Shown: one piece after another, positions 1 to 7,148 of the stretch
Layout: each line of letters opens with the position of its first letter
Position numbering within the stretch: the stretch's first letter is position 1
Assembly: GCA_023150835.1 (NCBI GenBank)
Contig: JAKLKB010000142.1
Location: forward strand, 1 to 17,258
Direction of reading: 5' to 3'
Length of the DNA stretch: 17,258 nucleotides
From: Myxococcota bacterium
Lineage (GTDB): Bacteria; Myxococcota_C; UBA6777
Notes under the pieces: model-generated
What the model was told of the DNA's origin: nothing
The model's input: only the letters and a program-made list of their open reading frames with translations
Databases searched by the model: none
Program-made: the position numbers and the translations under genes

Positions 1-2
1 CT

Positions 3-2543
3 GCAAACCTCCAACAGCCACCTCGACAAAGTCCTTCTTCTATACCTATCAAAACACCCGTATCTTCCGAACAAAAACACACGCCTCCCCCTCATCTTCC
101 TGTTGCTACCGCACGAAACTTCCCCACAAATCCTCCCTCCTCCGCCACAACCCCACCCTCTCCACGCGCCACCTCTCCTTCTTATACGCACGCAGAACAA
201 TCTCTCCCTCGTCGATCTTCTCCGTCTTATCCTTCTGCACAACAAATCCCAAGCCCCTCCTTCGACTCTCCGCTTGATGTCGTCGCTGGCACCCCTTCCC
301 GACGCGAAGCAGCCCTCCAACAAGACTCCCTCCGCGCCAAACCTCCCTCTCCCCTCGGCACCACCGAACACAAGAATGAACAGAAAAACGACAGCAAATC
401 GCCCTCTGTCATCCCCGTGAACACCGAAAAATCTGCTCTGCTCTCTTCTTCAGAAACCACACCCAAGCCTGTGATACCGACCTCTCCATCGACCGCTCCT
501 CCCGACGATATCTCCCTTCCTGCGATCCCCACCCTCTTACTTTTGCCCGTCTCTGGCGCGCCCCCGAACCTTGCTGCTTTCTCCGAAGATCTCGCCCGCA
601 CACTCACCGAACAACTCAGCCTCTTCCCAAACATCAGCGTCTCCCCACCCGAAGTCGCTTCTCAAACACGCGGAAAAAATATTACCCTCAAACAATTCCA
701 TCGAGACTTCGGAGCCGATCTTCTCCTCACTCTCCAAGTCAAACACCAGCAAAACGACAATATCGAACTCAGTATGCGCATCCAAGCCACCGTCGGCGGA
801 AAAATCTTATACACCGGTCGCCTTCCATCTTCCGCCCAAAGTGCTTTCTCCGCTGCTCAACAGATCCTTCGTGAACTGCATGAACCTCTTCAACTCCCCA
901 ATCCCCAAAAGCCCGCTGCTTCCGAGTCCCCAAAGCCCGTTGCTTCCGAGTCCCCAAAGCCCGCTGCTTTCGAGTCCCCAAAGCCCGCTGCTTCCGAGTC
1001 CCCAAAGCCCGCTGCTTTCGAGTCCCCAAAGCCCGCTGCTTCCGAGTCCCCAAAGCCCGTTGCTTCCGAGTCCCCAAAGCCTTTTGCGCCAAGACCCGAA
1101 GTGGCGTTCCCCCAAAAAGAACCCCTCGACGTCAAACAAGCCACCCCCCCGCTCAACAGCGGCAAAGGTGCGCTGCCCAAAGAGAACAAAGCTGCGCTAT
1201 CGCTAGAAGATGATTTTGCGGCTATTTTTCCACCCTCTCCCTCAAGAGCAACCGTTCCTCCTTTGACAGATCCCCAAGCCATCGCCACAGACGCTTTTTT
1301 CGGCGATGATCTCTTTCCACCGAAATCTCCCACCGAAGGAGCATTTCTGTTTTCTGCGGATTCGATCGGGGATGATTTTTTGCTTCCCACCTCCAGCATC
1401 GATGAGGACTTCCTCAGTCCTCTTCCTCCGCCTCATAAAAGTGTTCTTTCTCCTGTTCCATCCGCTCGATCTGCTCCGCCTGCTCCGTCCGCTCCGCCCG
1501 CTCGAACTGCGCTGCCTCCCCAGCCTGTGGCTTTTGTGCAGATCTCGTCTTCCAAAGAAGCCCTGCAACAACTCCTGCGCGCCAAAACCAGCCTCAACAA
1601 GCAATGGCAAGGGGACCTTTCGGAGCCTCTCGCTCTTTTTGAGTCCCTTCAAAAAGACTTCCCCCAAGATCCCGCTCCTCTCGCAGGCATCGCGATCATC
1701 AAAGCACGTCAAGCCTTTCCCTCTTCAGGCCCCAACGATCCACCCCTGCAAGACGCCCGAAAGACCGCACTCTCCGCCATCGCTCTCGATCCAGAACATG
1801 CCAACTCCCTCTATGCTCTCGCGTTGATCGACTTTTATCGGCACGCTTGGGAGGATGCTCTTCGTTCTCTTGCCAAACTCCTCGAACAAGGCCACCCCCA
1901 TCCCAAAGCCCACGCTCTCCTTGGCAGCATCATGCTTGAGATCGGCTCTCTTGGGGGGGCGATCGACAATCTCCAACACGCCCTCGCCCTCGATCCCACT
2001 TACCTGACCGCACGCTTTGAGATCGCCCGTGGTTACGCACTTCTCGAACAATGGAGCGACGTCGATCGCCTGCTCGAACTTCCCGCTCCCAACGAACAAG
2101 ACGAACGCACGCGCAACCTCTACCAAGCCCGCCTCAACCTCTGGCGACCCGACCCTCAAAGGCTGGAGATCTCTGCCCCAATCGCCGCAGACAACCAGAC
2201 ACAACAAAGCCTTCGCATCCTCAACCACGTCCGCGCCACCAAACAATTCCCCAAAACCCTCCAAACTCGTTTCTACCAAACACGCATCGCCACTACCAAA
2301 AGTCTGCGCCTTCACTTGCTCATGCGCCAAGAACTGATCGAGATCCTCGCTTTTGTCCAAGATTGGGATGCCGCTTTTTCTGTTCTCCAAGAAGCCTTTG
2401 ATCTCCAACTCTATGATCTCAATTGGCTCTCTCGATGCCCTCTCTTCCAACCCGTTCAACAAGATCCCCGCTATCTCCGCTTCCTCGAACAACTCAAGCT
2501 CCGCGTCCTCCCCCTCCACAAACGCCTTCAAGAAACCTATTAA
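3..2543 (+). CDS. TolB-like/TPR signalling protein with Pro/Ser-rich linker, 5'-truncated by the window edge
   Basis: The frame is open from the first complete codon (position 3) to TAA at 2541-2543, giving 846 visible residues and no convincing internal start. A GTG at 417 is in frame, but the frame continues unbroken upstream, so the true start lies outside the window. Residues 1-170 are Pro/Ser/Thr-rich and probably disordered. Residues about 175-300 resemble the TolB-like/FlgO-type domain found before TPRs in bacterial kinases and adenylate cyclases: a strand ending in LLLLPV, a region around GKNITLK, then GADLLLTLQV. An ESPKPAAS octapeptide array and a second Pro/Ala/Ser-rich linker with repeated DDF motifs follow. 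Residues about 535-690 contain TPR-type helical pairs (ALDPEHANSLYALALIDFY, ALALDPTYLTARFEIARGYA). The architecture resembles Myxococcota proteins with an N-terminal Ser/Thr kinase, but no kinase motif is visible here; that part is inference. Confidence 0.85.
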   Translation, partial: ANLQQPPRQSPSSIPIKTPVSSEQKHTPPPHLPVATARNFPTNPPSSATTPPSPRATSPSYTHAEQSLPRRSSPSYPSAQQIPSPSFDSPLDVVAGTPSRREAALQQDSLRAKPPSPLGTTEHKNEQKNDSKSPSVIPVNTEKSALLSSSETTPKPVIPTSPSTAPPDDISLPAIPTLLLLPVSGAPPNLAAFSEDLARTLTEQLSLFPNISVSPPEVASQTRGKNITLKQFHRDFGADLLLTLQVKHQQNDNIELSMRIQATVGGKILYTGRLPSSAQSAFSAAQQILRELHEPLQLPNPQKPAASESPKPVASESPKPAAFESPKPAASESPKPAAFESPKPAASESPKPVASESPKPFAPRPEVAFPQKEPLDVKQATPPLNSGKGALPKENKAALSLEDDFAAIFPPSPSRATVPPLTDPQAIATDAFFGDDLFPPKSPTEGAFLFSADSIGDDFLLPTSSIDEDFLSPLPPPHKSVLSPVPSARSAPPAPSAPPARTALPPQPVAFVQISSSKEALQQLLRAKTSLNKQWQGDLSEPLALFESLQKDFPQDPAPLAGIAIIKARQAFPSSGPNDPPLQDARKTALSAIALDPEHANSLYALALIDFYRHAWEDALRSLAKLLEQGHPHPKAHALLGSIMLEIGSLGGAIDNLQHALALDPTYLTARFEIARGYALLEQWSDVDRLLELPAPNEQDERTRNLYQARLNLWRPDPQRLEISAPIAADNQTQQSLRILNHVRATKQFPKTLQTRFYQTRIATTKSLRLHLLMRQELIEILAFVQDWDAAFSVLQEAFDLQLYDLNWLSRCPLFQPVQQDPRYLRFLEQLKLRVLPLHKRLQETY
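903..1091 (+). repeat. 24-bp in-frame minisatellite (ESPKPAAS octapeptide array)
   Basis: Seven consecutive 24-bp units start at 924, 948, 972, 996, 1020, 1044 and 1068, each encoding ESPKP plus a variable AAS, VAS, AAF or FAP ending. A partial unit (QKPAAS) precedes them from about 903. Variation is confined to single bases, mainly GCT/GTT and TCC/TTC, so the array is recent or homogenised. It lies between the TolB-like domain and the second linker of the surrounding gene. A copy-number change would keep the reading frame. Confidence 0.95.
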
Positions 2544-2544
2544 G

Positions 2545-2657
2545 ACGATATCCGAGCGATGTACACAGCAACGGAGAGTACGTAGACGCCCTATGATCGG
2601 GCAGCCACCCCTGTCTGCCCCTACCTCTTGACGTGTACACGATGGGCGGATCTCGTA
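2545..2657. mobile_element. MITE-like inverted-repeat element, copy A
   Basis: A roughly 113-bp intergenic element begins two bases after the stop codon of the upstream gene. Its left end (ACGATATCCG...GATGTACAC) is imperfectly inverted at the right end (GTGTACACGATGGGCGGATC, then TCGTAC). The centre is a perfect hairpin: GGGCAG at 2599-2604, a 10-nt loop, and CTGCCC at 2615-2620. The core around the hairpin matches the reverse complement of the element at 6943-7062, including the flanking GTCTGCCCCTAC. It encodes no protein, so a non-autonomous element mobilised in trans is an inference. It could also act as an RNA hairpin between the two genes. Confidence 0.7.
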
Positions 2658-2747
2658 CAAATCATCGGAGCGACTGAACGACAAAAAAACCCTCGTGAGA
2701 CGATCCCACCCCCCCCAACCACCAACGGAACGCTCAACATACCGCAC

Positions 2748-2751
2748 AGGA
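2748..2751 (+). promoter_or_regulatory. Ribosome binding site that sets the U32 protein start
   Basis: AGGA lies five bases upstream of ATG 2757. The frame is open further upstream to a TTG at 2628, but that start would lie inside the inverted-repeat element and has no visible Shine-Dalgarno sequence. ATG 2757 is therefore preferred. Confidence 0.6.
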
Positions 2752-2756
2752 AAACG

Positions 2757-5468
2757 ATGAGGATCCCCAATACCCCCGATTCACCGAACCCATCTCCCGA
2801 TTCACCCACGACAACCAAGCGGCCCGCTTCGTTGTCGCTTGGCGACAGCACCCCAACAGCTTCGCTCTCTCTCGCCGAGGCCGCTTCGACAGCTTCGCTC
2901 TCTCTCGCCGAGGCCGCTTCGACAGCTTCGCTCTCTCTCGCCGAGGCCGCTTCGACAGCTTCGCTCTCTCTCGCCGAGGCCGCTTCGACAGCAGTCTTTC
3001 CACCTCGCACGCCCGAACTGCTCGCTCCCGCTGGAAACTGGGATTGCGCCCGCGCTGCCGTCGCCGCAGGGGCCGACGCCATCTACTTTGGTCTCCAAAG
3101 CTTCAATGCGCGTATGCGTGCAGATAACTTTACCAACGAAGATCTGCCTGATCTGATGCGCTATCTCCATGCTCACGGTGTTCGGGGCTTCGTCACGATG
3201 AATACCCTGATCTTTCCACAAGAGATCGCTGAAGCCGAGTCGTACTTGCGTACCCTCGAAGCCGCAAAAGTCGACGCCGTGATCATCCAAGATCTCGGAC
3301 TGGCGTGGCTGATGCGCGAAGTTGCTCCTTCGCTCGAACTTCACGCTTCCACACAGATGACCGTCACTTCCCCCGAAGGGCTTCACTTCCTTGATGGGAT
3401 CTTGCGTCTCGATCGCGTGGTGCTTGCTCGCGAGCTGAGTCTGCATGAGATCCAGAAGTTTTCTCCCCTCACGCAGCGCGTCCCCCTCGAAGTCTTTGTA
3501 CATGGTGCTTTGTGTGTGGCCTACTCTGGGCAATGTCTCACCAGCGAAAGCCTCGGTCAACGCTCCGCAAATCGTGGTGAATGCGCCCAAGCCTGTCGGA
3601 TGCCGTATGAACTGGTCGTCGATGGGCAAACCCGCCCGATGGGTGAGCAACGCTATCTATTGAGCCCCCAAGACCTCGCTGCGATCGACTTGATCGAGCC
3701 TCTTGTTCGTCTCGGCGTGGCCACCTTTAAGATCGAAGGACGCCTGAAATCGCCAGAATATGTCACGGCTGTCACCCGTGTTTATCGCAAAGCCCTTGAT
3801 GCCGCCATCGCTGGACAAGTGGGCCCTGAGATCATCCAACAGGCCGATCGTTACGCGCTGGAGATGACTTTCTCTCGTGGCCTTTCCTCGGGTTGGCTGG
3901 AAGGCACCAACCATCCGCGTCTTACACACGGTCGCTTTGGTAAAAAACGCGGTGTCTTCCTTGGGGAGATCGCCCAAGTCGGGGCTGGATGGGTGTTGTT
4001 GCGTCGTGCCGATCTCCATACACCCCTCAAGCCCGAGGATGGCGTGGTCTTTGACGCGGGCGAAGATCGCAATGATGAACAAGGCGCTCGGATCTGGCGC
4101 ATCGAAGGCGATCGCTTGTTCTTTCACCGCCGCAGTAAGCTCCATTGGCCCCGCATCCAGATCGGACAAAAGCTCTGGAAGACCGATGATCCTGTCCTTA
4201 ACAAAGAACTTCGCCAAGCATGGGAGAGCTTTTCACTCGATATCCCCAAAGATCCGCTGACGATCCGTGTCGAAGGCCATGCAGGCGTTCCCTTGCGCCT
4301 TTCGGCTCGCGGCGTCTCTGTCGAAAGCGCTACACCCCTTGAGGCCGCCCAAAAACATCCGCTCACCACCGAGACCCTCCAAGCCCAACTCGGTCGCCTT
4401 GGTGAGACACCTTTTTCGCTGGCGTCTCTCGAAGATCTCTTGCAGGGCGACGTCATGCTGCCCGTCAGTGTGCTCAATCGCTTGCGTCGCGCTCTCGTCG
4501 ATGCCCTTCTCTCTGCGCCCCCTCCCGCTGCGCCTGAAAAAACGCCGCTCCGTTATGCGCAGCTTTTGCCCGAACGACCGAACGAGACGCCTCCCCCTCC
4601 CACGCTTCGGGTCTTGTGCCGCACTCTCGAACAGATCGAAGCCGCCCTCGCCTTCGATCTCGCCGCGATCTATGTGGATTTTGAAGACGTTCGCCGTTTC
4701 AAAGACGCCCTCCAACTCGCTCGCTCGCACACAAAGGCCCCGCCGATCTTGCTTGCCACCCCGCGCATCCAAAAAGCCGGTGAGATCGGCTATTTCAGCC
4801 TGATCAAAAAACTAGAACCTGACGGGGTGTTGATCCGCAATCTCGGTGCGCTGCATTTTTTCCGCGATATGCCGCACCTTCAACTCGTCGGAGACTTTTC
4901 TCTCAACATCGCCAACCCCTTGACCGCTCGCTTGTTGCGTGAACACACCGCCCTTCGGCACTTTACGATCTCTTGTGACCTCGATATCCAACAAGTGATC
5001 GATCTGCTGCGTTCGGCTCCCCCTGCTTGGTTTGAACTGATCTTGCACCAACACATCCCCATGTTTCACATGGAACATTGCGTCTTTTGTGCCTTCCTTT
5101 CTTCTGGAAAAGACTACAAAGATTGCGGTCGCCCCTGTGATACACACTCCGTTCATCTGCGCGACCGTGTCGGGCAACTTCACCGCCTCCAAGCGGATGT
5201 CGGCTGCCGCAACACCCTCTTCAATGGCCGCGCACAGACAGGCGCACGCTTTTTCCCCCAACTCCAAGCCGCTGGCTTACACCGCTACCGCCTCGAACTA
5301 CTTGATGAGTCTGCCGCCCAAACCACCGCACACATCGACGCCTATCTTCGCCTATTGTCCGGCCAAACCGACGGACAACAGATCTGGCGGCGACTCGGGG
5401 CGCTCGAACGTCTCGGTGTCACCGAAGGAACCCTCGATAGCCGACCGCGCAGATCAGAGGGGGGCTAA
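2757..5468 (+). CDS. Peptidase U32 family protein (RlhA-type, probable 23S rRNA hydroxylation), long form
   Basis: 903 residues from ATG 2757. The U32 core begins at residue 86 (PELLAPAGN) after an 85-residue low-complexity N-terminal extension. Recognised family motifs are LHASTQMTVT, the four-cysteine block C253, C260, C276 and C280 in CVAYSGQC...ANRGECAQACR, and FKIEGRLKSPEYV. A middle DUF3656-like region of about 300 residues follows, then a C-terminal extension with HMEHCVFCAF. Characterised members with this cysteine block (E. coli RlhA and TrhP) work in prephenate-dependent hydroxylation of rRNA or tRNA cytidine/uridine; they are not demonstrated proteases. The length (E. coli RlhA is about 650 residues) and the DUF3656-like insert favour the RlhA-like branch. 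A second cysteine cluster (C775, C778, C790, C794) might bind metal. The exact substrate is uncertain. Confidence 0.93.
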   Translation: MRIPNTPDSPNPSPDSPTTTKRPASLSLGDSTPTASLSLAEAASTASLSLAEAASTASLSLAEAASTASLSLAEAASTAVFPPRTPELLAPAGNWDCARAAVAAGADAIYFGLQSFNARMRADNFTNEDLPDLMRYLHAHGVRGFVTMNTLIFPQEIAEAESYLRTLEAAKVDAVIIQDLGLAWLMREVAPSLELHASTQMTVTSPEGLHFLDGILRLDRVVLARELSLHEIQKFSPLTQRVPLEVFVHGALCVAYSGQCLTSESLGQRSANRGECAQACRMPYELVVDGQTRPMGEQRYLLSPQDLAAIDLIEPLVRLGVATFKIEGRLKSPEYVTAVTRVYRKALDAAIAGQVGPEIIQQADRYALEMTFSRGLSSGWLEGTNHPRLTHGRFGKKRGVFLGEIAQVGAGWVLLRRADLHTPLKPEDGVVFDAGEDRNDEQGARIWRIEGDRLFFHRRSKLHWPRIQIGQKLWKTDDPVLNKELRQAWESFSLDIPKDPLTIRVEGHAGVPLRLSARGVSVESATPLEAAQKHPLTTETLQAQLGRLGETPFSLASLEDLLQGDVMLPVSVLNRLRRALVDALLSAPPPAAPEKTPLRYAQLLPERPNETPPPPTLRVLCRTLEQIEAALAFDLAAIYVDFEDVRRFKDALQLARSHTKAPPILLATPRIQKAGEIGYFSLIKKLEPDGVLIRNLGALHFFRDMPHLQLVGDFSLNIANPLTARLLREHTALRHFTISCDLDIQQVIDLLRSAPPAWFELILHQHIPMFHMEHCVFCAFLSSGKDYKDCGRPCDTHSVHLRDRVGQLHRLQADVGCRNTLFNGRAQTGARFFPQLQAAGLHRYRLELLDESAAQTTAHIDAYLRLLSGQTDGQQIWRRLGALERLGVTEGTLDSRPRRSEGG
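2856..2987 (+). repeat. 33-bp in-frame minisatellite (TASLSLAEAAS x4) in the U32 N-terminal extension
   Basis: Four apparently identical 33-bp units start at 2856, 2889, 2922 and 2955, each encoding the 11-mer TASLSLAEAAS. A diverged unit encoding PASLSLGDSTP precedes them at 2823-2855. Because 33 is divisible by three and the unit lacks stops in the other frames, long spurious open frames appear here on both strands. The array sits immediately upstream of the U32 core and is not part of the family fold. Confidence 0.97.
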
Positions 5469-5499
5469 ATAGAACAGCGACGCGTTTTGAAGGGTCTTG

Positions 5500-5514
5500 T
5501 GGGGTTCTACCCCA
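5500..5514. terminator. Hairpin between convergent genes, possible bidirectional terminator
   Basis: TGGGGT (5500-5505), loop TCT, ACCCCA (5509-5514) form a perfect six-pair stem, extendable by one G-U pair. It lies 31 bases after the U32 stop and 48 bases beyond the stop of the convergent HEAT-repeat gene. There is no T-run on either strand, so intrinsic termination is unproven; it may simply be the core of a decayed inverted-repeat element. Confidence 0.35.
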
Positions 5515-5517
5515 TAC

Positions 5518-5561
5518 GCGCTACGTACTCTCCATTGCTGTGTACATCGCTCGAATCTCGT
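5518..5561. mobile_element. Half-copy (D) of the inverted-repeat element family
   Basis: The reverse complement of this 44-bp stretch matches the left half of copy A (2545-2589) at about 41 of 45 aligned positions by hand, including an uninterrupted match over GAGCGATGTACACAGCAA. It fills the gap between the convergent U32 and HEAT-repeat genes and reaches the stop codon of the latter. The other half is not recognisable, so it is probably a truncated relic. Confidence 0.7.
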
Positions 5562-5562
5562 G

Positions 5563-6840
5563 TTAGGGCTTCGCCAAGATCGCCTCCACCGTCTTCTTGA
5601 GCGATGGCAAGAGCGCTTTTGTAGGCGGCTGCTCGATCATCGCGTGAAGACGCGGAAGGGCCGCGACAGCACGCCATCTCATCCGCTCTAAGATCCGCAA
5701 TATCCGCTGTTGTAGCGCCAGATCTGCTTGTAAAAAAACTTCCAACAGCGCAGGCACCGCACGCAACGAAAGACGTTGCAAAGCGATCTCTGCGTGCGTT
5801 TGGGTCTTTTTTGGGGATCGACGCAACGCACGCAACAGCGTATCGAGCGGCAGAGCGCAATGCCCCAGTTTGCAAAGGACATACGCCGCTTGCACAGAGA
5901 CCAACTCTTCGGGATGCACCAACAATCGCTCGATCTCAGGAAGCAGCCGATCCGCCCGCTGTTGTAGGCGAAGGATTGCGCGGCTCGCTTGCAGACGGAT
6001 GTGCGCGTTTTGGTGCTGCATCAACGACAGTAACAGATCGCAGCCTTGCGATCGTTGTTTTTGGCAAAGCGCGTAGGCTGCCGACGTGACAAGCAGCGGC
6101 TCGCGCAGATCCAACAATGCGCGCTGCAACCTCTGCAACACAACGGGCGAAGACTGCGCAGGGATCGCTCCAAGCGCAAACGCCGCATTGTAGCGCACGA
6201 TGATCATCGCGTCCCCTAAAGCCCCCATCACTCCAGACGGACAGCGTGAGGGCGTCATCCCAAGAAGCCCTTGGATGCGCACCGCTTCACGCCGCACGAT
6301 CCATTGCTTGTCTTTCATCGCATCACAAAGCTGCCGGCAAGCCACCGCCGCTCCCCCTTGGAGCGCACACATCGCAGCGGCAGCCCACGTCCGATCGATC
6401 GCAGAAGACGAACGCACACGGATATCATCCAGCGTGCGAAGGCTTTCTTCTGCAGGCAAGCGCAACGTCGCCAAAAGCTGGATCCCCAAACGACGGGCGG
6501 GAAGATACGGATCTTGCCAAACAATCCATTGCAGCCGCTGATCGAGGCCCACAGACAACAGCGTGGTGCGCGATAGCCCCGATGACTTTTCCAACAAACG
6601 CAGTGCTTGCAAACGAATCTGCTGGTTTGGATCGTCTAGCGATTTGGCAACGTCCCTCACTTCCGAGGACTTCAAGGCTTGCTTTTGTGCTGAACGCTGA
6701 TACAACGAAAACATCCGATGCGCGGGTGTTTGCACAACGGGTTCGGCGCGTTGTGCCGCCAATGGCACACATCCCCAAACACACACGCTCCACCCCAAAC
6801 ACAGCACCATCCGCATCCCAAACCAATCTCGCACCCACAA
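5563..6840 (-). CDS. Exported HEAT-repeat protein
   Basis: 425 residues if translation starts at TTG 6840, chosen because GGAGG (6848-6852 on the complement) lies seven bases upstream. GTG 6870, GTG 6834 and ATG 6816 are in-frame alternatives. The N-terminus has a basic patch and a hydrophobic stretch (MVLCLGWSVCVWGCVPLA) suiting a Sec signal. VWGC resembles a lipobox with an unusual Trp, so a lipoprotein is possible. From about residue 55 onward the chain is a series of paired helices of HEAT type, each with the Arg/Asp-rich turn typical of the family (IRLQALRLLEKSS, VRYNAAFALGAI, VSVQAAYVLCKLG). HEAT arrays are protein-binding scaffolds; no catalytic motif is visible. The partner is unknown, and the gene is convergent with the U32 gene and divergent from the methyltransferase gene. 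Confidence 0.85.
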   Translation of the reverse strand: MWVRDWFGMRMVLCLGWSVCVWGCVPLAAQRAEPVVQTPAHRMFSLYQRSAQKQALKSSEVRDVAKSLDDPNQQIRLQALRLLEKSSGLSRTTLLSVGLDQRLQWIVWQDPYLPARRLGIQLLATLRLPAEESLRTLDDIRVRSSSAIDRTWAAAAMCALQGGAAVACRQLCDAMKDKQWIVRREAVRIQGLLGMTPSRCPSGVMGALGDAMIIVRYNAAFALGAIPAQSSPVVLQRLQRALLDLREPLLVTSAAYALCQKQRSQGCDLLLSLMQHQNAHIRLQASRAILRLQQRADRLLPEIERLLVHPEELVSVQAAYVLCKLGHCALPLDTLLRALRRSPKKTQTHAEIALQRLSLRAVPALLEVFLQADLALQQRILRILERMRWRAVAALPRLHAMIEQPPTKALLPSLKKTVEAILAKP

Positions 6841-6890
6841 AGCCACGCCTCCCTTCCACAACGCGCCCACACCAGCGCCCGCTCGCCTTC

Positions 6891-6918
6891 ATTTAAACCC
6901 ATCCATCCGAGAACGCAA
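6891..6918 (-). promoter_or_regulatory. Weak candidate promoter for the HEAT-repeat gene
   Basis: Read on the complement, TTGCGT (6918-6913) and TTAAAT (6896-6891) are separated by 16 bases and lie about 50 bases upstream of the preferred start. Matches to the sigma-70 consensus are 3/6 and 4/6, so this is only suggestive. Confidence 0.2.
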
Positions 6919-6942
6919 CCCGCGAAGATCTTGCGGTGTGGG

Positions 6943-7062
6943 ATGATACGAAATCCGCAGGGTGTGTGATCGTAAAACGTAGGGGCAGACAGGTGTGGCT
7001 GCCCAACCGTAGGGCATCTACGCACGATCCTTCGATCACACATCTTGCGGATTTCGTATGAT
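6943..7062. mobile_element. MITE-like inverted-repeat element, copy C (best preserved)
   Basis: A 120-bp intergenic element whose 30-bp ends, 6943-6972 and 7033-7062, are inverted copies agreeing at 27 of 30 positions by hand alignment. The shared core is ATACGAAATCCGCA followed by TGTGTGATCG. A central hairpin has GGGCAG (6983-6988), a 10-nt loop and CTGCCC (6999-7004). There is no coding capacity and no obvious target-site duplication. It lies between divergent genes, the HEAT-repeat protein and the methyltransferase. Mobility by a transposase supplied in trans is an inference; it could also serve as a palindromic regulatory or nucleoid-protein site. Confidence 0.8.
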
Positions 7063-7085
7063 TTGTGTTTTCCGTCATACCGAGT

Positions 7086-7108
7086 TTGCTGGTTTGACGA
7101 ACAAGCAA
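7086..7108. promoter_or_regulatory. Imperfect inverted repeat upstream of the methyltransferase gene, possible operator
   Basis: TTGCTGGTT (7086-7094), five spacer bases, then AACAAGCAA (7100-7108) are inverted copies with one mismatch out of nine. The centre lies about 52 bases upstream of the methyltransferase start. The size and symmetry suit a dimeric repressor, but no regulator gene is adjacent and the site occurs only once in the window. Confidence 0.25.
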
Positions 7109-7148
7109 TTTGGACGGTTTGTTTGTGTCGCAAAAGAAGGAGCGTGCG

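Noticed and set aside
1725-2747. 340-codon open frame on the minus strand
   Set aside because: It lies opposite the TPR region of the plus-strand gene and crosses an inverted-repeat element. Its translation has no recognisable domain, while the plus-strand frame has clear TPRs.
2628-2756. Longer U32 protein from TTG 2628
   Set aside because: That start lies inside the inverted-repeat element without a ribosome binding site, whereas ATG 2757 has AGGA at five bases.
2802-3650. 282-codon open frame on the minus strand
   Set aside because: It is antisense to the conserved U32 core and is kept open by the 33-bp repeat, whose period is a multiple of three.
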